Source: Luteibaculum sp964627445 (lineage in GTDB: Bacteria; Bacteroidota; Bacteroidia; Flavobacteriales_D; Luteibaculaceae). Taken from it: DNA of 64,000 nucleotides. Shown here piece by piece: positions 58,854 through 64,000 of the stretch. Within the stretch, counting starts at the first letter, position 1, and every line of letters starts with the position of its first letter. The position numbers and the translations under genes are program-made. Location of the stretch: the NCBI GenBank assembly GCA_964627445.1, contig CAZVJF010000006.1:62001-126000 (forward strand), given 5' to 3'. Under the pieces are notes generated by a model that was not told where the DNA came from, did no database searches, and worked only from the letters and a program-made list of their open reading frames with translations.

Positions 58854-58930
58854 AGGTAGGTTTTCAAGGAAGATACATATTAAAAATGTGTTAAATCGAT
58901 GACCTTTTAAGAAATGTCCCGTCTTGTGGT

Positions 58931-58967
58931 AAAGTTATCGAACTCAACGAGGTGTTGGGATAACTTT
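58931..58967. promoter_or_regulatory. Inverted repeat upstream of the hybrid kinase
   Basis: AAAGTTATC (58931-58939) is repeated as GATAACTTT (58959-58967), a perfect 9-bp inverted repeat with 19 bases between, about 20 bases before the kinase ATG. It could be an operator or a leader hairpin. No good -24/-12 sigma-54 promoter was found here. Confidence 0.35.
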
Positions 58968-58986
58968 TTAAATTGCTAAGTGCCTT

Positions 58987-61476
58987 ATGCCTAGATCGTC
59001 CAATACCTTCCGCATTTCGCTTATCGCAATTTTGGTGATGGCAACGCTGGCCTTGTTCTTTACGGGGCGATATGTGTATGACAGGTACACGGGTGTTTTA
59101 GAGCGTGTTTCCGAAGCTGCGGCACCCGACTACAGTTTATTGGAGTTTGAGCGGATCAACAACGCAGTGCTTACGGCCGAAGGAAATCTGCAGAGTTTTT
59201 ACTTGAATGGCGAAAAAGGTCACTTGCAGGCCTTTGCCGAGAACGAAAAGCAAATTGAAAATGGAATTGAAAACCTTGCAGCACATGCCAAGCGCAGTGC
59301 AGTAGAAGAAGCATACATTGCTCGGTTAGACTCGGTGGTCAATGCCCTGTTAGACATTTACACCAAAAGGTACCTTTCTCCTGAAGACGATAGGGTGGCA
59401 GAAGCCTTGAAGGAGTTAGAATCTAAGGTAAATACACAAGTTGCCACGCAATCCATACGAACTGACACCATTTATTCAGATTCAGTGATTATGGCCGAGA
59501 AAGAAAAGGAAAAAGGTTTCGTAAAGCGCCTTTTTGGTAAGGTTTTTGGCGGAAAAAATGCTTCCGACTCGGTAGCCGTGGATACGGTACAGAAAGTAAC
59601 TTTGAAATCGGTTGCTCAGCAGCCCGAGAGACTTCTAGAGGCGCTTTCGGAGCAAATTAATGCCCTTGAAAAAGCCAAACGTGCGGAGTTTCAGCAAACC
59701 AAAACCAAACTGCAAGAGTTAACCGATCAAGAAAAGCAACTGATGTCTGCTTTGCTCGCGATCCGCAACGACTTGGAAGCAGCGCAAAATCAACGGGTAG
59801 CTGCGGAAACGCAATTTGCGGCTCAAGAAATCAATACTACGAACCGATACATCGCATTCATCCTTGTTTTTATAGCCACACTCATATTTACCGCAGGTTA
59901 TATTGTGTATCGTAGTGTTCTACAAAACCGAAAGTATCAAGCAGCACTGCAGAAAACAGCCTCAGAAGCGGAGGAGTTGGCTCAAACCAAATCGCGCTTT
60001 TTGGCCAATATGAGCCATGAACTGCGTACTCCCCTAAACGCTATTTTGGGTTTTACCGAGCAATTGCAATTGTCGCAGGGCTTGCCCGAAAAAGAGAAAG
60101 AGCAAATTCACATCATAGAAAACGCCTCCAAGCACCTGCTGGAAGTGGTCAATGAAGTACTCGATTATACCAAGCTGAATTCCAATACCATACGTATCAA
60201 ACCGGTGAATTTTCACGTAAAAGAGGTTTGTGGCGATATCCATTCGGTAATGGAACGTTTGGCAGCCAAGAAGAATTTGTATTTCAATACAGAGCTCGAT
60301 CCTGCTTTGCCTGTGCAGCTTCGGGGCGATGTGTATCGCGTACGCCAGTGTTTGTTGAATTTGGCTGGCAACGCCATAAAATTTACCGAAGCGGGTGGAG
60401 TAACCCTTTCGGTACAGTACTTGGGACAGAAAGGCCAGAAACATCGCTTGCAGTTTACCGTGACCGACACCGGGATAGGCATAGAGCAAGCCGACTTAGA
60501 ACGCATTTTCAATGAGTTCGAGCAATTGGAAGACCATGAGCGAAGCTTGGGTGGTACCGGACTGGGGCTGCCTATTACCAAGCGGTTGGTTTCTTTAATG
60601 GGAGGATCTTTGAAAGTAGATTCTACAGTAGACCAGGGTACCTCCATTAAAATCGTATTGGATTTTTTAGAGGAGCAAGTGCCTGTAGTGCAGCGAAATA
60701 CACCAGCCGTGCCGCGGTTGCTGATTGCCGATGATGAACCGTACAACCGCAAACTACTCACTGCTATACTCGACAAGTATAACATAAGCTTTGAGATAGC
60801 CAGCAATGGCGATGAGGCCTTGGCGCTAGCCCAACAAGCACATTTTGATGCCTTTTTATTGGACTACCGTATGCCGCATAAAAGCGGTTTCGATGTGATG
60901 CGTGAGTTGCGACAGGGCTACCCACAGTATGCGAATACGCCCGTGTTCATTGTTTCTGCCATGGAAGATGTTATCGATCAGAGTCAGGTGCCAGAAGCCT
61001 TTAAACCCATCCAACAAATAGACAAACCTGTGCAAGAGCAAGCTTTAATTGATGCATTGCGTAATTATTTAAACATTACCTATACCAATAACAAGGCACA
61101 GGAAACCACCGCTAGCGATACGCTGGATATGGCACGTATCCAACAAAAGGTATCGCCCAACGCTGGGTTCATTGCGGAGCTGTTAGAAGAGTTCAACAGT
61201 TCCTCGAAAAAGCATATCAAAACCATGGTTTCGGCTCTCAATTCCCAGCAATGGGATATCATTGCAGAAACTGCGCACCAAATGGCCCCATCTTGTAAGC
61301 ATTTGGGTTTTAACGCTTGCTACCAACTGCTCAAAAAACTGGAAGCGGCAGCGGAAAACCAATGGACCAAGGCCGACTACCAAAAAGCATTGGGTGAGTT
61401 AAAACAACGGGTTATTAAGGTGCGTGGAGATGTAGAAGCCGCCATTGAAAGCTTACGCCAGACCCATGAAGCCTAG
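58987..61476 (+). CDS. Hybrid sensor histidine kinase with receiver and Hpt domains
   Basis: An 829-aa multidomain kinase. Helix 1 (about 9-29) and helix 2 (about 288-308) enclose a periplasmic sensor with long coiled-coil segments (LLEALSEQINALEKAKRAEFQQTKTKLQELTDQEKQL...). HisKA has NMSHELRTPL with His344, the ATPase domain has GGTGLGLPI, the receiver domain has phosphoacceptor Asp626 (LLDYRMP) and the C terminus is an Hpt domain with His764 (ETAHQMAPSCKHLG). The His-Asp-His chain suggests a phosphorelay whose final acceptor is the sigma-54 regulator encoded next, which overlaps it by 11 bases. Confidence 0.92.
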   Translation: MPRSSNTFRISLIAILVMATLALFFTGRYVYDRYTGVLERVSEAAAPDYSLLEFERINNAVLTAEGNLQSFYLNGEKGHLQAFAENEKQIENGIENLAAHAKRSAVEEAYIARLDSVVNALLDIYTKRYLSPEDDRVAEALKELESKVNTQVATQSIRTDTIYSDSVIMAEKEKEKGFVKRLFGKVFGGKNASDSVAVDTVQKVTLKSVAQQPERLLEALSEQINALEKAKRAEFQQTKTKLQELTDQEKQLMSALLAIRNDLEAAQNQRVAAETQFAAQEINTTNRYIAFILVFIATLIFTAGYIVYRSVLQNRKYQAALQKTASEAEELAQTKSRFLANMSHELRTPLNAILGFTEQLQLSQGLPEKEKEQIHIIENASKHLLEVVNEVLDYTKLNSNTIRIKPVNFHVKEVCGDIHSVMERLAAKKNLYFNTELDPALPVQLRGDVYRVRQCLLNLAGNAIKFTEAGGVTLSVQYLGQKGQKHRLQFTVTDTGIGIEQADLERIFNEFEQLEDHERSLGGTGLGLPITKRLVSLMGGSLKVDSTVDQGTSIKIVLDFLEEQVPVVQRNTPAVPRLLIADDEPYNRKLLTAILDKYNISFEIASNGDEALALAQQAHFDAFLLDYRMPHKSGFDVMRELRQGYPQYANTPVFIVSAMEDVIDQSQVPEAFKPIQQIDKPVQEQALIDALRNYLNITYTNNKAQETTASDTLDMARIQQKVSPNAGFIAELLEEFNSSSKKHIKTMVSALNSQQWDIIAETAHQMAPSCKHLGFNACYQLLKKLEAAAENQWTKADYQKALGELKQRVIKVRGDVEAAIESLRQTHEA

Positions 61477-62812
61477 TTTTACTGCTTTTGCTGTGGAAGA
61501 CGATCCATTTTACCGTAAACTGGTAGTGCACGCACTTTCCTTAGATGCCGATTTTGAGGTGCAAGGTTTTGAAAATGCTGCCGCCCTGCGCAAAGCGCTG
61601 GGTAAAACAGTGCCGCACCTTATAACATTAGATTTTCGCTTGCCCGATGCTACGGGTAAGGAGTTGCTGGATTTCCTGCAGAAAAACTACCCAAGCGTTG
61701 AGGTTATTATGATTTCGGAGCAGCAAGATGTGGCTACAGCCATTGATCTGCTGCATGCCGGAGCGTACGACTACATTGTAAAAGATGATGAGCTGCGCAA
61801 CCGACTCTTGCAAAACCTAAGTCGATTAAAAAAACAGTTTGAGCTGGAGTCTCGGGTTAAGGATTTGGAACAAATGCTGCAAGCCCAAAGCAACCAGGCG
61901 GTGCCCTTTGTAGGCGAAAGCAAAACGCTGCAGCCGGTTAAAGATTTGGCGCACAAAGCGGCACAATCGCACATTACGGTTACCATTACGGGTGAAACGG
62001 GTACAGGGAAAGAAGTGCTGGCTAAGTTTATTCATGCGAATTCTAATCGAGCCCATAAACCCTTTGTGGCTATCAATATGGCTTCTATTCCGGAGCAACT
62101 GATGGAAAGCGAGTTGTTTGGTTACGATAAAGGTGCCTTTACGGGTGCCGATACTGCCAAAGCGGGCAAGTTTGAAGAAGCGCATGGCGGTACTTTGTTT
62201 TTGGATGAAATAGCCGAGTTGGGCTTGCCCATGCAATCCAAACTGCTGCGGGCCATCCAAGAGCGCAAGATTGTGCGCCTGGGAAGCACCAAGGAAATTT
62301 CCTTTGACTGCCGTATAATCACCGCTTCGCACAAGGACCTAAAAATCGAGGTTAAGGAAAAGCGCTTTCGGGAGGATTTATATTTCCGCTTTTTTGGGAT
62401 ATCCATAGACCTACCACCCCTGCGCGATCGCGGCAAGGATCTGTTTCTTTTAGCCGACTTTTTCGCAGCCCAGGCCGTAAAAGACCAAGGATTGCAAGCG
62501 GTAAAGTTTTCCAAGGAAGCCCAGCAAAAAATGCAGCAATATCAGTGGCCAGGCAACATTAGAGAGCTTAAAGCAGTGGTAGAGTTGGCGGTAGTTTTGT
62601 CGGGTGGAAATGAGATTGGTGAAAACGATATCCACCTAAAACACAGCGATTTTTTAGAAGATCAGCTCCAGCAACACAAAACGCTGCGCCAGTATGAGGT
62701 TGCTATTGTGCAGCATTTTCTAAACCAGTTTGATGGGGATACCAAAAAAACAGCCCAGCATTTAGATATCGGGCAAACTACGGTGTACCGCATGATGAAG
62801 GAGATGGTATGA
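61466..62812 (+). CDS. Sigma-54-dependent response regulator (NtrC type)
   Basis: A 448-aa protein: receiver domain with Asp56 (LDFRLPDATG), AAA+ domain with Walker A GETGTGKE (176-183) and the sigma-54 contact motif GAFTGA intact at 223-228, and a C-terminal Fis-type helix-turn-helix (KKTAQHLDIGQTTVYRMMKEM). The start is at 61466 (MKPSFTAF), 11 bases inside the kinase gene; an upstream ATG at 61445 is less likely. It should activate sigma-54 promoters in response to the kinase; none was found near it. Confidence 0.93.
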   Translation: MKPSFTAFAVEDDPFYRKLVVHALSLDADFEVQGFENAAALRKALGKTVPHLITLDFRLPDATGKELLDFLQKNYPSVEVIMISEQQDVATAIDLLHAGAYDYIVKDDELRNRLLQNLSRLKKQFELESRVKDLEQMLQAQSNQAVPFVGESKTLQPVKDLAHKAAQSHITVTITGETGTGKEVLAKFIHANSNRAHKPFVAINMASIPEQLMESELFGYDKGAFTGADTAKAGKFEEAHGGTLFLDEIAELGLPMQSKLLRAIQERKIVRLGSTKEISFDCRIITASHKDLKIEVKEKRFREDLYFRFFGISIDLPPLRDRGKDLFLLADFFAAQAVKDQGLQAVKFSKEAQQKMQQYQWPGNIRELKAVVELAVVLSGGNEIGENDIHLKHSDFLEDQLQQHKTLRQYEVAIVQHFLNQFDGDTKKTAQHLDIGQTTVYRMMKEMV

Positions 62813-63156
62813 AAACCCTTTTAAAAATAGAGGAGGCCGCAGGCTTTGTCCTGGGTATGTGGGCTTTTTACCAGCTAGAGCTACCGTTTTGGTATTTCTG
62901 GGCCTTTTTATTGGCGCCAGATTTAGGCGCTTTGGGCTACCTGGTAAACCCCAAAATAGGAGCTTGGAGCTACAACCTTTTCCACCACAAAGCGGTAGCC
63001 ATAGCCTTATGGATTCTAGGGTGGTACCTGCCAGGAGAGGCGCTGCTGGCCGCGGGGGCCCTGTTTTTTGCACACAGTTGCATGGACCGCGTTTTTGGCT
63101 ACGGTCTCAAGTACCTCGATGATTTTAAGTCCACCCATTTAGGGCGGTTGAAGTAG
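62809..63156 (+). CDS. DUF4260 family membrane protein
   Basis: A 115-aa membrane protein with about four short helices and the DUF4260 signature PKIGAWSYNLFHHKAVA and CMDRVFGYGLKYLDDFKSTHLG. Function is unknown. Its start overlaps the regulator stop by four bases, so it is made with the two-component genes, but there is no sign of functional dependence. Confidence 0.85.
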   Translation: MKTLLKIEEAAGFVLGMWAFYQLELPFWYFWAFLLAPDLGALGYLVNPKIGAWSYNLFHHKAVAIALWILGWYLPGEALLAAGALFFAHSCMDRVFGYGLKYLDDFKSTHLGRLK

Positions 63157-63159
63157 TGC

Positions 63160-64000
63160 CTATTTGCTTAAAGCTTTCAGAACTCTATTTTCCTGAATTA
63201 AAACATCACGATAGAGAAGTTTGGGAGGAAGAGTGCTGTGCTTTGAGGATTTTAGTCCTTCCAATATTGAGAGCAATGTTTTTGCGCTAATTAAAGACAG
63301 GTTGAGGTCGTATTCGAGTTCGCAATCTCCAACAAAATCATCGGTGAATTCTGGCGCTATTAATAATGACTTCGCTACCGAATAGTCATTTTTCTCTAAA
63401 AGCTTAGCGTATGATTTTAGCTGTCTGGAGACTGAGCTAAACTTATTGTACCCACTTTCCTTGTTGGTTTTGCATTCAATTAGAATGACTTCATTATTGT
63501 CCAAGGAAACTAGTATGTCAATTTTGTCTTTTGAAGTGTTTAATTTCTTGCGAAGCGTTTCGTTGACGTGAAAACCAAGTTGTTGAAAAATATCCTTAGT
63601 TAGCTCCTCAAACTTATTGCCGATTTCAGCTTCTTTAATTCGTATGCCGTTGTCTTTTAAAGCACCGAAGTCTCTGAATGCCAGGTTTTCGTAGTTTTCG
63701 AGTAATAGGTTTTCACTGTCTTTGTAAGCCTCTAATATGTTGAGGATTTCTTTGCCTCTAGTAGAAATGTCTCGTGCTTTGCACAATGCCTCTATGCTGC
63801 TATTCGGCAAAATCTCTAATATGTCCCTTGGTTTTATATTGTAGTCTAAAAGTGTCTCGGCTACCATAACTTTTTCGTCTTGCAGCTCGAATTCTTGTTT
63901 TATTAAATCACTTGAGTTGGGTATAATTTCGGCTATGTCTTTTACCATTGTATCATAACCGTCCATGGAGATTCCTATTTTATCATCGTTTTCAACAGAC
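63160..64000 (-). CDS. PD-(D/E)XK nuclease-like protein, cut by the window edge
   Basis: At least 268 aa; the frame remains open through the window edge with plausible residues, so the start lies outside. The core (about residues 110-215 of the visible part) has GNKFEELTKDIFQQLGF, KIDILVSLDNNEVILIECKTN (the D...ECK nuclease motif) and a following helix, as in Mrr/restriction-endonuclease-like proteins. The N-terminal 90 residues are helical with PNSS-type repeats and unknown function. The base composition here is visibly more A/T rich than in the neighbouring genes. It may be a restriction or defence gene; the family is fairly clear, the role is not. Confidence 0.7.
   Translation of the reverse strand, partial: SVENDDKIGISMDGYDTMVKDIAEIIPNSSDLIKQEFELQDEKVMVAETLLDYNIKPRDILEILPNSSIEALCKARDISTRGKEILNILEAYKDSENLLLENYENLAFRDFGALKDNGIRIKEAEIGNKFEELTKDIFQQLGFHVNETLRKKLNTSKDKIDILVSLDNNEVILIECKTNKESGYNKFSSVSRQLKSYAKLLEKNDYSVAKSLLIAPEFTDDFVGDCELEYDLNLSLISAKTLLSILEGLKSSKHSTLPPKLLYRDVLIQENRVLKALSK

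Noticed and set aside
58854..58986. Sigma-54 promoter before the hybrid kinase
   Set aside because: No GG and GC pair occurs at the required ten-base spacing; the only candidates are 17 or more bases apart.

Overview
The window looks like a chromosomal segment of a Bacteroidota bacterium, most likely a marine-type member of the Flavobacteriales. The evidence is the Bacteroidota promoter signature TAnnTTTG in front of many genes, a GLPGLI protein next to a carboxypeptidase-regulatory-domain outer membrane barrel, a secreted M28 peptidase with a type IX secretion tail, the long (486 aa) GAPDH, an S16 protein with an acidic tail, a bacillithiol gene (bshB1), and several lineage-typical families (DUF4159, DUF4476, DUF2279, DUF6089-like). 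The species assignment is inference. One 100-N gap (12604-12703) lies inside a tandem repeat.

Layout. 1-6.1 kb: end of sucD, an AEC-type permease, a small membrane protein, fabG, and a VWA membrane protein paired with an SPFH protein. 6.3-12.1 kb: outer membrane barrel plus GLPGLI protein, divergent from an OmpR-type two-component pair. 12.1-13.3 kb: non-coding repeats (3.5 copies of a ~175 bp unit and a larger inverted repeat). 13.3-21 kb: mostly minus-strand housekeeping (DUF4159, rsmE, pckA, DUF423, DUF4476, trmN6-rimM-rpsP) with a saccharopine dehydrogenase-like gene. 21-24.2 kb: bshB1, a flippase, and a tRNA-His locus with a 396-bp tandem array of GIY-YIG nuclease cassettes. 24.3-30.8 kb: guaB, three SurA/PpiC-like periplasmic folding genes and a MoxR ATPase. 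31-43.9 kb: outer membrane protein, gapdh, degP, dapF-GNAT-mltG, phosphohexomutase, and an AraC / aldehyde dehydrogenase / DUF779 unit. 44-49.7 kb: a tripartite RND efflux operon. 50-51.3 kb: a tRNA-Pro locus built like the tRNA-His locus. 52-57 kb: a sulfur-handling cluster (TauE, two YeeE-type proteins, a porin-like barrel, a persulfide dioxygenase-rhodanese fusion) with a CRP/FNR-type palindrome. 57-64 kb: the M28 peptidase, a hybrid kinase plus sigma-54 response regulator, a DUF4260 protein and a truncated PD-(D/E)XK nuclease.

The most unusual feature is shared by the two tRNA loci. Upstream of each tRNA is a copy of only its 5' half, in which the same three D-loop bases are replaced by an 18-bp palindrome (TCCCGATAGTTATCGGGA in His, a close variant in Pro). 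Downstream of each lie copies of only the 3' half, broken at the T-loop, preceded by a second shared palindrome (GACAAGCTTTGCTTCGTC type) and followed by a hairpin terminator. The segments between 3'-half copies carry small genes: GIY-YIG nucleases at tRNA-His and two small membrane proteins at tRNA-Pro. I interpret these as small cassette arrays anchored in tRNA genes, possibly spread by the GIY-YIG nuclease. The repeats are seen directly; the mobility is inference.
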